Assembly (NCBI RefSeq): GCF_021390935.1
Contig: NZ_JAJPUI010000006.1
Location: 427,531 to 491,530 of the forward strand
Direction: 5' to 3'
From: Streptomyces sp. CC228A
GTDB lineage: Bacteria; Actinomycetota; Actinomycetes; Streptomycetales; Streptomycetaceae
Length of the DNA: 64,000 nt
Each line of letters begins with the position of its first letter. The first letter of the stretch is position 1. Below the pieces are notes generated by a model. The model did no database searches and was not told the DNA's origin. It saw only the letters and a program-made list of their open reading frames with translations. Shown here piece after piece: positions 25,145-33,846 of this stretch. Both the position numbers and the translations under genes were made by a program.

Positions 25145-26086
25145 ATGGACACCACCCGCACATCCGCACGCACCCGGAAGGCGGCCGCACCGGCGGACCC
25201 GGCCGCCGCGACCGACACCCGCCGGCGGCTGCTGGCGGGGATCCCCCTCACCGAGCACCGCCGCGTGGCGGCGGGCATCCCGACCGCCGTACTGGAGGGC
25301 GGCAGCGGTCCGCCGATGGTCCTGCTGCACGGCATCGGGCAGACCGCCCTCGGCTGGATCCGCGTGGTCCCCCGGCTCGTGCCGTCCTGGTCCCTCGTCG
25401 TCCCCGACCTGCCGGGACAAGGGGCTTCCGGACTCCCGGACGGCCCGCCCCTCACCGCCGACCGGGTCACCGCCTGGCTCGACGAGCTCGTGGCGGCCAC
25501 CTGCGCCGCACCGCCGGTCGTGGTCGGCCACAACCTCGGGGGCGCCGTCGCCGCCCGCCACGCGGCACGCCGAGGCGACCGGATCGCCGCGCTCGTCCTC
25601 GTCGACCCGTTCGGCCTGGGCCCCTTCCGGCCGGAGCCCCGCTTCGCACTGAGCGTCGCCGCATACCAGCTGCGCACCACCGAACGCACCCGCGACCGCA
25701 TGCTCGGCCGGTGCATGGTCGACTTCGACGGCGTGCGGCAGGAGATGGGCGGCGACTGGGACGGCCTCGCCGACTACGTCCTCGACCGCGTACGCGCCCC
25801 GGGCGGCAAAGCGGCGGGACGCGCCCTCCTCAAGGAGTTCGCGCTGCGCCCGATCCCTCAGGAGGAGCTGGCCCGCATCAGCGCCCCGACCAGCCTCGTC
25901 TGGGGCCGCCAGGACCCGGAGGCCCGCCTGCGGTTCGGCGAGTCGGCCGCGGCCCGGTACGGCTGGCCGCTGCACGTCATCGACGACTGCGGCGCCGACG
26001 CCCATCTGGAGCACCCCGAGGCGCTCGTGGCGGCCCTGGACGCCGCACTCGCACAGAGCGCCGGACACGAGGAGCCGCCGTCATGA
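25145..26086 (+). CDS. Alpha/beta hydrolase-fold protein with Asn at the nucleophile position
   Basis: 313 residues from ATG 25145, which follows GGAGAGGAG. The fold is clear: MVLLHGIGQTALGW (oxyanion HG), VPDLPGQGASG, the nucleophile elbow VVGHNLGGAVAA, LVWGRQDPEARLRFG with the acid, and AHLEHPEAL with the catalytic His. Normal relatives have GHSxGG; here the codon is AAC (Asn) where AGC (Ser) is expected. As read it should lack ordinary esterase or lipase activity, or use another chemistry. It overlaps the methyltransferase start by four bases. Confidence 0.85.
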   Translation: MDTTRTSARTRKAAAPADPAAATDTRRRLLAGIPLTEHRRVAAGIPTAVLEGGSGPPMVLLHGIGQTALGWIRVVPRLVPSWSLVVPDLPGQGASGLPDGPPLTADRVTAWLDELVAATCAAPPVVVGHNLGGAVAARHAARRGDRIAALVLVDPFGLGPFRPEPRFALSVAAYQLRTTERTRDRMLGRCMVDFDGVRQEMGGDWDGLADYVLDRVRAPGGKAAGRALLKEFALRPIPQEELARISAPTSLVWGRQDPEARLRFGESAAARYGWPLHVIDDCGADAHLEHPEALVAALDAALAQSAGHEEPPS

Positions 26087-26937
26087 CCGCCTCAGCGAAG
26101 CAGCACGCGACCGACCGGGACCGGGCCGCCTGGGACGCGCTGGCCCCCGCGTTCGACCGCCACACCACCCCGCACACCCTCCGCTTCGGCGAACGCCTCC
26201 TCGCCGGGGCGGCCCTCACCCCCGCCACCCGCTTCCTCGACGTGGCCGCGGGCAGCGGCGCCCTCGCCCTGCCCGCCGCGCGCCGCGGCGCCCTGGTCAC
26301 CGCCGTCGACCTGGCACCGGCCATGGTCCGGCTGCTGTCCGCCCGCGCCCGTGCGGAGGGCCTCCACGGGGTCCGGGCACTCGTCATGGACGGCGAGCAC
26401 CTCGCTCTCGACGACGACGCGTTCGACGTCTCGGCGTCCCTCAACGGCGTGAGCCTCTTCCCCGACATCGGGCGCGGGCTCGCGGAGATGGTCCGGGTCA
26501 CCAGACCGGGCGGCAGGGTGCTGGTGGCGGCGTTCGGCCCGCCCTCGCGGGTCGAGTTCCTCGCATGGGCGGCGGCAGCGCTGCGCGCCGCGGTCCCCGG
26601 CTTCGCCGGGCTGCCGGCGGACCCGCCGCCACCGCCCTTCCGGCTCGCGGCACCCGACCGCTTCGCGACGGTGCTGCGGGACGCGGGGCTGACGGGCGTG
26701 ACGGTCCGGCAGGAGGTGATGGACACCTCCTTCGCCTCGTCGCAGGAGCTCCTGGACACCCTCCGCGGCAGCAATCCCCTCGGCGCCCGGTGGGTCGCCG
26801 CGCTCTCCGGGCCCCAGGCGGCCGAGGTGGGCCGGATCCTGGACGGCATGCTCAGGGAGCGCTCCGGCGGCCGCCCGGGGGACGCCGTCCTGCACACCGC
26901 GGTGAACGTGGGCACGGGCGCGGTACCCGGCCCCTGA
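26083..26937 (+). CDS. Class I SAM-dependent methyltransferase
   Basis: 284 residues. Motif I FLDVAAGSGALALPAARRG is at about 49-67, followed by VTAVDLAPAMV (SAM ribose binding), the aromatic-free motif IV region ASLNGVSLFPD and VTRPGGRVLVAAFG. It resembles UbiE/Methyltransf_11 small-molecule methyltransferases. ATG 26083 overlaps the hydrolase stop, so the two are translationally coupled. Together with the LuxR gene they form a possible small metabolic unit. The substrate is unknown. Confidence 0.9.
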   Translation: MTASAKQHATDRDRAAWDALAPAFDRHTTPHTLRFGERLLAGAALTPATRFLDVAAGSGALALPAARRGALVTAVDLAPAMVRLLSARARAEGLHGVRALVMDGEHLALDDDAFDVSASLNGVSLFPDIGRGLAEMVRVTRPGGRVLVAAFGPPSRVEFLAWAAAALRAAVPGFAGLPADPPPPPFRLAAPDRFATVLRDAGLTGVTVRQEVMDTSFASSQELLDTLRGSNPLGARWVAALSGPQAAEVGRILDGMLRERSGGRPGDAVLHTAVNVGTGAVPGP

Positions 26938-27394
26938 CGCCCGGCTCCCGCACCCCCGTCCGCGCCGCGGCAACGGCAGCCACCGGCGGCTCCGGCCCGC
27001 GCCACCTCCCAGTACGGGGGGCGGCGCGGTACGGGGAGAGCGCCCCCGTATGGAGCCGGCGCCCCGGTACGGGCCGGTACGGGGGCGGCACCCCGTACCG
27101 GAAGGACGCCCCCGCACGGAGCCGGCACCCGGTTCGGGGCGGCGCACACCACGCCGGACCGCACCCGGGCGCGAGCAGCACCCCCATGGAGACGCCACCC
27201 CGGTACCGGGACGACAGCAGCCCGGGACGACAGCCCCGTACCGGAACGGCATCCCCGTACGGGCGGGACACCGCGGAGACGCTCCGGCCGCGAACCCGTG
27301 CCCCGACCCGGCCGCGAACCCTTGCCCCGACCCGGCCGGGCGCCCGTGCCCCGACCCGGCCGGGCGCCCGTGCGCGGCCCGCGAGCCGACCGGG
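26938..27394. other. Convergent intergenic region with repeats
   Basis: 457 bases between the methyltransferase and the FAD protein, no gene seen. It has scattered short CCGTACCGG-type inverted motifs and four 24-base tandem units at 27284-27379 just before the FAD gene stop. Confidence 0.5.
27284..27379. repeat. 24-base tandem repeat, four copies
   Basis: Units start CCGGCCGCGAACCCGTGCCC, then a close variant, then two copies in which GCGAA becomes GGCGC; copies differ at a few positions. It lies between convergent stops and may help termination or be a replication-slippage product. Confidence 0.8.
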
Positions 27395-28825
27395 TCAGCC
27401 GGCCGCCGTGTCCTCGGCGTCCCGCCGCAGCGGCGGCTGCTGCGGCGTGGGGAGCACCGGCCCGAACAGCACGGCACGTGCCACACGGGGGGCGAACAGC
27501 GAGGTCACCGGTGCCGAGAGGTTCAGGACGGCCCGGAAGGCGGTGCCCACCACCGGGTCGCCGCCCACCCGCTGCTGCACCCGCGCCATGTACCAGTTCG
27601 CGGGCCGCTCGGCCGCGCTCGTGCGGGCCGCGTCGCCCAGCGCGCCCGGCATCTTCTTGTCCGCGCCCGCCGAGATGTCCCACGCCTGCCGGCCGGCCCG
27701 GAACAGCGCCTGCTGCACCCGCAGGGTCGTGGGCGGGCGGCGCCGGTCGGCCAGCGCGGTGCGCAGCGCCACCGCGTCGAGCGCCGCCACCGACATGCCC
27801 TGCCCGTAGATCGGGTTGAACGTGCACAGCGCGTCCCCGGTCGCGAGGAACCCGGCCGGCCGCCGCCCCGGCCGGTCGTACCTGCGCCGCACGTTGGCGG
27901 TGGCGCGGAACCCGTGTACCGGCGACTCCGGTTCCGCCTTCGCCAGCCAGTCCCGTACCAGCGGGTCGGGGAACCGCTCCGCGTACGCCTCGAACCCCTT
28001 GTCGTCGGTGGGCGGTTCGCTGCCGCGCAGCCCGGACAGCGTCACCAGGAAGCGGCCGTCCTCGGTGGGCAGGACGACCGCCCCGTACGTCTGGCGCGGG
28101 TTCGGCACGACGAACAAGCCCATGGCGTCGGTGTCGTCGGCGTGCCGTTCGTTGCGGTAGAGCCGGGTCGCGTAGGCGAGCCCGGTGTCGAGGGTCTCCT
28201 CGCGCGGCGGCTCCGCACCGATCGCGGCCAGCCACTCCGGGGCCTTCGAGCCGCGCCCCGAGGCGTCCACCACCAGGTCGGCCGCCAGCAGCCGCGGCTC
28301 CCGGCCGCGGCCCGCGGGACCCCGCTCGCGCACCAGCAGCCCCCGCACCCGCGCCGCGTCGCCGGCCAGGCCCACGGCCTCGGTGCCCTCAAGGGCCTCC
28401 ACCCTCGGGTCGGCCAGCACCCGCCGCCGCACGACGTGCTCCAGCAGCGGCCGGGAGCCGCAGAAGAAGTGGAACGTCGCTTCGGTGCGGCGGTACCACA
28501 TGCCCGCCTGGTGCTGCACCATGTCGCGGGGGACGCCCACGCGCGGGGCGCCGGCCGCCCGCAACTCCTCGACGACGCCGGGCAGGAGCTGCTCCAGGGC
28601 CTGCTGCCCCGATGCGAGGAGCACGTGGATGTGGCGCCCCTGCGGCACGCCGGCCCGCGGTTCGGGCTCCTGGGGGAAGCGGTCCCGTTCGACGACCGTG
28701 ACGCGTTCGGCGTGATCGGCGAGCGCCCTGGCGGCGAGCAGCCCGGCGACACCGCCGCCCACCACCACCGCGTGCCGTGCCGTGCTGCTCCCTGTGTCGG
28801 GACCGCTGTCCAACTGGTCGGCCAT
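27395..28825 (-). CDS. FAD-dependent oxidoreductase (monooxygenase/GGR-like)
   Basis: 476 residues from ATG 28825. The FAD motif is AVVVGGGVAGLLAARALADH with the acidic strand end VVERD (about 19-47). The second FAD motif is FLATGDALCTFNPIYGQGMS at about 310-330. VVDASGRGSKAPEWL lies between. It has no tryptophan-halogenase WxWxIP. The family includes monooxygenases and epoxidases on polyketide or terpenoid substrates, so a tailoring role is possible. The PadR-type regulator upstream on the same strand may control it. The downstream 24-base repeats reach its stop. Confidence 0.85.
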   Translation of the reverse strand: MADQLDSGPDTGSSTARHAVVVGGGVAGLLAARALADHAERVTVVERDRFPQEPEPRAGVPQGRHIHVLLASGQQALEQLLPGVVEELRAAGAPRVGVPRDMVQHQAGMWYRRTEATFHFFCGSRPLLEHVVRRRVLADPRVEALEGTEAVGLAGDAARVRGLLVRERGPAGRGREPRLLAADLVVDASGRGSKAPEWLAAIGAEPPREETLDTGLAYATRLYRNERHADDTDAMGLFVVPNPRQTYGAVVLPTEDGRFLVTLSGLRGSEPPTDDKGFEAYAERFPDPLVRDWLAKAEPESPVHGFRATANVRRRYDRPGRRPAGFLATGDALCTFNPIYGQGMSVAALDAVALRTALADRRRPPTTLRVQQALFRAGRQAWDISAGADKKMPGALGDAARTSAAERPANWYMARVQQRVGGDPVVGTAFRAVLNLSAPVTSLFAPRVARAVLFGPVLPTPQQPPLRRDAEDTAAG

Positions 28826-29257
28826 GTCCGCCCTTTCCGTCGACGATCTGCGCCTGGATCTGCGACTGACCAGTATTCCCGGTGGGTCGCGGAGAGGCGG
28901 CAGGCCGGGGGTGACGGCACCCGATGGGGGCGCCCCCGCCGGAACCCCGCCCCGGACGGTGCCGCACGGGCGGGCCGGCGTCCGTGCCGGAGCCGCAGCC
29001 GGAGCCGGAGCCGGAGCCGGAGCCAGAGTCGGCGTCCGCCGGAGCCGGAGTTGCACCCCGGCCGGAGTCGGAGCTCCAGCCGGACCCCAGCCGGATCCGC
29101 AAGCGGGGCAGACGCACCCGCCGGTCATCTTGACCAGCCGCTCCTCGGCGCGCGACAGGGCGGCCTCGCCGCCCCGGACGAGCGCGGCGCCGACGGGCCT
29201 CCGGCGGACACGCACCGGGTACGGCAGGACGGAGGCCACGCTGCACGAAAGCGATGG
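28826..29257. other. Intergenic region with (CCGGAG)n hexanucleotide tract
   Basis: 432 bases between padR and the FAD gene, no gene supported. A hexanucleotide tract of CCGGAG units runs at about 28988-29025 (about six units, one variant GCAG) and recurs near 29038-29052. The FAD gene's leader is at the left end. Confidence 0.5.
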
Positions 29258-29803
29258 TCACGACGGAGCCGGGGTGTCCGGCAGCCCCTCCAGTGCCTCC
29301 GTCAGCCAGCCCACCCAGAACCGCTCCAGCTCGATGCCGCCCCGCAGCACCAGGTGCCGCAGACGGTCCGCGTCGGTGTCGCGCTCCGGCGGGAACTGCC
29401 GCTCCTCCATGCTCATGTACTCGTCCAACTGGGCCTGGTGCAGCAGGAGATGGCGCCTCAGCTCGTCCGCGAGCCCTTCGGTGCCGACCACCGCCGCGGC
29501 CCGCAGGCGCAGCAGCAGCGCGCTGCGGTAGGGCTTCGGGTCCTCGGCGCGCCGCGCCCAGTCGGCCAGCTCGGCCCGGCCCGCGGGCAGTACCTCGTAC
29601 TCCTTGCGCTGCCCGCGCGCCGGCACCTCGGACGGCAGCGCCCGGATGAGCCCCGCCTGCTCCAGCTTCCCGAGCTCCCGGTAGATCTGCTGGTGCGTCG
29701 CCGACCAGAAGTAGCCGATGGACCGGTCGAACCGCCGGGTCAGTTCGAGTCCGGAGGACGGCTTCTCCAGCAGGGCGGTGAGGATCGCGTGCGGCAGTGA
29801 CAT
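29258..29803 (-). CDS. PadR-family transcriptional regulator
   Basis: 181 residues. The PadR winged helix is SLPHAILTALLEKPSSGLEL through QQIYRELGKLEQAGLI and the wing RKEYEVLPAGRAEL (residues 2-85). The C-terminal helical dimerisation region has LRRHLLLHQAQLDEYMSMEE. PadR proteins typically repress nearby genes for phenolic or drug detoxification and are released by the substrate. The nearest candidate target is the FAD oxidoreductase 430 bases downstream on the same strand. Confidence 0.92.
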   Translation of the reverse strand: MSLPHAILTALLEKPSSGLELTRRFDRSIGYFWSATHQQIYRELGKLEQAGLIRALPSEVPARGQRKEYEVLPAGRAELADWARRAEDPKPYRSALLLRLRAAAVVGTEGLADELRRHLLLHQAQLDEYMSMEERQFPPERDTDADRLRHLVLRGGIELERFWVGWLTEALEGLPDTPAPS

Positions 29804-29838
29804 GACCGCATCCTAGGGAGTGGCGGCCGAGGGCCCGC

Positions 29839-30567
29839 TCACCGAGTGATCCGGTCCTCCGGCGCCCGCAGGACCCGGCGCTCCAGGACGGCCAGCAGTG
29901 CGGGCCGCCGGCTGCGGGCGTGCCGCAGCAGCAGGTCGCGCGCCGTGGCGCCGACACGGCGCTTCTTCGGGTGGCGGCTCGTGAAGCTCTCGCTCGCGAA
30001 GAACTCCACGGCCCCGTCGAGCCCGGCCGCGCCGCACTCCCTCACGCCCCACGCCAGCTCTTCCGTGGGCGTCTGTGCCAGCAGCGCCAGCGGCGCCCTC
30101 CGGGCCACCAGCCGGGCTGCGTCGCAGTCGGCTGCCAGGGGCGTGCCGAGCCAGTCGAAGACCGAGCTCGGCGGTACGGACGGTACGGGCGGCACGGCGC
30201 CGGGGCCGGCGCTCTCGCCGCGCGCCCAGCGCCCCGCGTACTCCCGCAGCGGCTGCGGTGCCGCGGCGGCCCACGCGCCGCGGTGGCGCCCGGGCAGCGA
30301 CAGCGGGTGCGACGGCTCCAGCAGCTCCGCACGGTGCACCTGCACCGTGCGGAAGCACTGACCGCCCGCGTCGTACAGGGCGACCACGGGGTCCTGCCCG
30401 CACATGCACAGGAAGCCGCCCTCGCGCTCCGCCGCGGTCGCCGCAGCGGCCACCGCCCGCACCTCGCCGGGTTCGGTGACGGCGTAGGACTCCGGATGGT
30501 CGGGCAGCCCGGGGGCGTACCCGCGGTCGGACACGACGGCCCGCACGGCTGGGGGCACCGGCTTCAT
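29839..30567 (-). CDS. Hypothetical protein, unrecognised
   Basis: 242 residues, ATG 30567. No signal peptide or membrane segment. Two halves are visible: an N-terminal region with FLCMCGQDPVVALYDAGGQC and TVQVHRAELLEPSHPLSLPG, and a C-terminal region with VFDWLGTPLAADCDAARLVA and a basic end ATARDLLLRHARSRRPALLA. Two cysteines in LCMC could bind metal. Codon bias fits a real gene. I cannot place it in a family; it stands 35 bases upstream of padR on the same strand. Confidence 0.65.
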   Translation of the reverse strand: MKPVPPAVRAVVSDRGYAPGLPDHPESYAVTEPGEVRAVAAAATAAEREGGFLCMCGQDPVVALYDAGGQCFRTVQVHRAELLEPSHPLSLPGRHRGAWAAAAPQPLREYAGRWARGESAGPGAVPPVPSVPPSSVFDWLGTPLAADCDAARLVARRAPLALLAQTPTEELAWGVRECGAAGLDGAVEFFASESFTSRHPKKRRVGATARDLLLRHARSRRPALLAVLERRVLRAPEDRITR

Positions 30568-30872
30568 GGCGCGATCATAGGGGTGCGCCGCCCGGCGAAG
30601 CCCCGGTGGTCCCCGTCAGCGCCCCGGTCGCGCCGACGCCCCGGCTCGCCGGCGCCCCGGTCCGCCGGCCTTCCGCCCGAGCCGAGGGCACGGGCCGAGG
30701 GCACGGGCCGAGGGTACGGGCCCGGGGCGGCGTCGACGGGCCGTCAGCGGCACACGTGGTCCTGAGCACGGCGTGCGGCAGGGCGCGGCGGCTCCGCCCC
30801 TCCCGGCCGGGGCCCTCGACGCATCCGGCGCCGCAGACCGTGCGGACGCCCACGGGGAGCCCGAGGCGGCTG
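30568..30872. other. Intergenic region with 13-base tandem repeat
   Basis: 305 bases, no gene. Three copies of the 13-base unit GCCGAGGGCACGG lie at 30681-30719, the last with one substitution. The rest is GC-rich and unstructured by eye. Confidence 0.5.
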
Positions 30873-32906
30873 TCAGAGTGCGGCGGCGAGCCGCGTCCCC
30901 TGGTCGATGGCCCGCTTCGCGTCGAGCTCCGCCGCCACGTCGGCGCCGCCGATGAGGTGCGCCCGCACCCCGGCCGCCGTCAGCTCCTCGTACAGGTCGC
31001 GGCGCGGTTCCTGGCCGGTGCACAGCACCACCGTGTCGACGGGCAGGGTCCGCTCCTCCCCGTCCACCGTGATGTGCAGGCCCTCGTCGTCGATCCGCCG
31101 GTACGTCGCCCCGGCGACCATGGCCACGCCGCGGTGCTTGAGTTCGGTGCGGTGGATCCAGCCGGTGGTCTTGCCGAGCCCGGCACCGACCTTGGACGCC
31201 TTGCGCTGCAGCAGCGTCACCCGGCGCGGCGGCGCCGGCCGCTCGGGCTTGCGCAGCCCGCCCCGCTCCTCGTACGCCGTGTCGACGCCCCACTGCCGGA
31301 AGTAGACGTCCGCGTCGCGGCTCGCGCCCTCGCCGCCGTCCGTCAGGAACTCCGCCACGTCGAAGCCGATGCCGCCCGCACCGAGGATCGCCACCCGCTC
31401 GCCCACGGGGGCGCCGCCCCTGAGCACGTCCAGGTAGCCGACGACGCTCGGGTGGTCCACCCCGTCGATGTCGGGCGTCCGCGGGGTGACGCCGGTCGCC
31501 ACGACCACCTCGTCGTAGCCGGTGACGGTCTGCGCGGAGACCCGGGTGCCCAGCCGCACCTCCACGCCGCGCAGCTCCAGCTGCGTGCGGAAGTAGCGGA
31601 GCGTCTCGTCGAACTCCTCCTTGCCCGGCACCCGCCGGGCGACGTTCAGCTGGCCGCCGATCTCGTCGGCCGCGTCGAAGAGGGTGACGTCGTGGCCGCG
31701 CTCGGCGGCGGACACCGCGCAGGCGAGCCCCGCCGGACCGGCGCCGACCACGGCGACGCGCTTGCGCAGCCGGGTGGGGGAGAGGACCAGCTCGGTCTCG
31801 TGGCAGGCGCGCGGGTTCACGAGGCACGACGTGATCCGGCCGCTGAAGGTGTGGTCCAGGCACGCCTGGTTGCAGCCGATGCAGGTGTTGATGGTCTCCG
31901 GGCGCCCTGCGGCGGCCTTCGCCACGAACGCGGGGTCGGCGAGGAAGGGGCGGGCCATCGAGACCATGTCGGCGCGGCCCTCGGCGAGGACCCGCTCGGC
32001 GACCTCGGGGGTGTTGATGCGGTTGCTGGTGATGAGCGGCACCGACACCGCGCCCATCAGCCGCTGCGTCACCCACGTGTACGCGGCGCGGGGCACGGAC
32101 GTGGCGATGGTCGGGATGCGGGCCTCGTGCCAGCCGATCCCGGTGTTGATGAGGGTGGCCCCGGCGGCCTCGATCCGCTGCGCCAGGGTGACCACCTCGT
32201 CGAGCGACGACCCGCCGGGGACGAGGTCCAGCATGGACAGCCGGTAGATGAGGATGAAGTCCTCGCCGAGCCGCTCGCGGGTCCGCCGGACGATCTCCAG
32301 CGGGAACCGCACCCGGTTCTCGTACGACCCGCCCCACCGGTCCTCGCGGTGGTTGGTGGCGGCCGCGGTGAACTCGTTGATCAGGTAGCCCTCGGACCCC
32401 ATGATCTCGACGCCGTCGTACCCGGCGGCCCGCGCGAGCTCGGCGGCCCGCACGTAGTCCTCGATGGTCTGCTCGACCTCTTCGTCCGTCAGGGCGTGCG
32501 GGACGAACGGGCTGATCGGCGCCTGGATGGCGCTCGGGGCCACCAGCTGGGGGTGGTAGGCGTACCGGCCGAAGTGCAGGATCTGCATCGCGATGCGCCC
32601 GCCGGCCGCGTGCACGGCGTCGGTGACGGTGCGGTGCCTGGCGGCCTCTTCCTCGGTGGTCAGCTTGGCGCCGCCGTCGTAGGGGCGCCCCGCCTCGTTC
32701 GGGGCGATGCCGCCCGTCACGATGAGGCCCACCCCGCCGCGGGCGCGCTCGGCGTAGAAGGCCGCCATCCTCGCGAAGCCGTTCTCGGCCTCCTCCAGAC
32801 CCACGTGCATGGACCCCATGAGCACGCGGTTGGGCAGCGTCGTGAACCCGAGGTCCAGCGGGCTCAGCAGGTGCGGGTACGCAGACGGGGCAGGGGTCGG
32901 GGTCAT
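30873..32906 (-). CDS. NADPH-dependent 2,4-dienoyl-CoA reductase / old-yellow-enzyme family
   Basis: 677 residues, the usual length for FadH. The N-terminal FMN TIM barrel covers residues 1-340 (LPNRVLMGSMHVGLEE, ILHFGRYAYHPQ, HREDRWGGSYENRVRFPLEI). The 4Fe-4S cysteines lie in TCIGCNQACLDHTFSG and TSCLVNPRAC. The FAD domain is VAVVGAGPAGLACAVSAAER and the NADPH-binding motif is VAILGAGGIGFDVAEFL. It reduces 2,4-dienoyl-CoA in unsaturated fatty-acid oxidation. ATG 32906 follows GAGGAGG. An inverted repeat at 32967-32980 may be its operator. Confidence 0.93.
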   Translation of the reverse strand: MTPTPAPSAYPHLLSPLDLGFTTLPNRVLMGSMHVGLEEAENGFARMAAFYAERARGGVGLIVTGGIAPNEAGRPYDGGAKLTTEEEAARHRTVTDAVHAAGGRIAMQILHFGRYAYHPQLVAPSAIQAPISPFVPHALTDEEVEQTIEDYVRAAELARAAGYDGVEIMGSEGYLINEFTAAATNHREDRWGGSYENRVRFPLEIVRRTRERLGEDFILIYRLSMLDLVPGGSSLDEVVTLAQRIEAAGATLINTGIGWHEARIPTIATSVPRAAYTWVTQRLMGAVSVPLITSNRINTPEVAERVLAEGRADMVSMARPFLADPAFVAKAAAGRPETINTCIGCNQACLDHTFSGRITSCLVNPRACHETELVLSPTRLRKRVAVVGAGPAGLACAVSAAERGHDVTLFDAADEIGGQLNVARRVPGKEEFDETLRYFRTQLELRGVEVRLGTRVSAQTVTGYDEVVVATGVTPRTPDIDGVDHPSVVGYLDVLRGGAPVGERVAILGAGGIGFDVAEFLTDGGEGASRDADVYFRQWGVDTAYEERGGLRKPERPAPPRRVTLLQRKASKVGAGLGKTTGWIHRTELKHRGVAMVAGATYRRIDDEGLHITVDGEERTLPVDTVVLCTGQEPRRDLYEELTAAGVRAHLIGGADVAAELDAKRAIDQGTRLAAAL

Positions 32907-32966
32907 GGGGGCGCCTCCTCGCGCGCGGGTACGTCGCCCCAGTTGTAGACGAGCCGACCCCGCTTG

Positions 32967-32980
32967 TGCAACAAGTTGCA
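32967..32980. promoter_or_regulatory. Inverted repeat TGCAAC-AA-GTTGCA (MarR-like)
   Basis: Six-base arms with a two-base spacer in an AT-rich patch 61 bases upstream of the reductase ATG. TTGCAAC-type arms are common in MarR-family operators. No MarR gene is in the window, so the binder is unknown. Confidence 0.45.
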
Positions 32981-33224
32981 TAAGGCTGGCCCTGTGACCT
33001 CGGCAACGCGAAGGTCCTCCGGAGGGGCCCCAGTGCTCCGGGCCGGCCGGGGTGCCACCCGGCACTGCCCGGCAGCAGCCGCCGTCGCAGCGGCGAAGCG
33101 CACGCCTCCGCGGTCGGGCGGCGCGGCGAAGGCCGCACGGCGGCTGCGCGAGGGGGTGGCCGCGCGACGCCGGTGAGGAGTCCCAAGGGTGCCCAGTGCG
33201 CGGAATGGGCCGCCCACGGACATT

Positions 33225-33246
33225 CCATACGGGTCGACCCGTATGG
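33225..33246. promoter_or_regulatory. Perfect 22-base palindrome, likely TetR operator
   Basis: Half-site CCATACGGGTC followed by its exact reverse complement. It ends 12 bases before the tetR ATG at 33259, overlapping the likely promoter and leader (GGTAAAGGTGGAGC). The position strongly suggests autorepression by the TetR protein. Confidence 0.7.
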
Positions 33247-33258
33247 TAAAGGTGGAGC

Positions 33259-33846
33259 ATGACTTCTTCTCCTGCCGGGCGCGGGCGCCCCAGAGACGAG
33301 CGGTCCGGGGCCGCGATCATCCGGGCGGCTGCCGAACTCGTCGCCGAAGGCGGCTACGCGGCGACGTCCATCGGCGCGGTCGCGGCCCGAGCGGGTGTCG
33401 GCAAGGACACCGTCTACCGGCGCTGGTCCGGTAAGCCGGAGCTGGTCTACGAGGCCGTCTTCACGGTGGCCGACACCGCCGCCCTGCCGGACACCGGGAC
33501 GCTGGAAGGGGATCTGACCGCCGTGGTGCAGTCGCTGGTGGACGAGTTCTCCGCGCCCGCCGCCGCGGCGGCCCTGCCCGGCCTGCTCGCCGACTTCGCC
33601 GCCACGCCGGAACTGCGCGCGACGATCCGCTCCCGGTTCCTCCAGCCGGCCAAGGAACGGCTCGTCGCGGTGTTCGAGCGGGCCGAGCGGCGCGGGGAGA
33701 CCGGCGCGGACCTGCCGGTCGACCTCGTGCTGGACACCCTGGCGGGGGCGGTCTTCTTCCACCTGGGGGTCATCGGCGAACAGCCTGCCGCGGATCTGGC
33801 CCGGCGCATCGCCCGGATGATCGCGAAGGGGGTCGAGGTCCGGTGA
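33259..33846 (+). CDS. TetR/AcrR-family regulator
   Basis: 195 residues. The helix-turn-helix spans about 16-60: AIIRAAAELVAEGGYAATSI, then GVGKDTVYRRWSGKPELVYE, which is a textbook TetR_N. The C-terminal ligand domain is helical (LRATIRSRFLQPAKERLVAV, ending DLARRIARMIAKGVE). ATG 33259 follows AAAGGTGGAG, directly after a perfect 22-base palindrome. It overlaps the next gene by four bases (GTGA), so it probably regulates that small membrane protein and itself. Confidence 0.93.
   Translation: MTSSPAGRGRPRDERSGAAIIRAAAELVAEGGYAATSIGAVAARAGVGKDTVYRRWSGKPELVYEAVFTVADTAALPDTGTLEGDLTAVVQSLVDEFSAPAAAAALPGLLADFAATPELRATIRSRFLQPAKERLVAVFERAERRGETGADLPVDLVLDTLAGAVFFHLGVIGEQPAADLARRIARMIAKGVEVR

Larger units (their letters stand above)
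32907..33258. other. Divergent intergenic region between the reductase and tetR genes
   Basis: 352 bases holding the promoters of both genes: an inverted repeat near the reductase and a 22-base palindrome next to tetR. A GC-rich middle part has no gene that I support. Confidence 0.5.

Noticed and set aside
30616..33762. A 1048-codon minus-strand frame
   Set aside because: It is the antisense or off-frame shadow of the dienoyl-CoA reductase and tetR genes, with no conserved motif.
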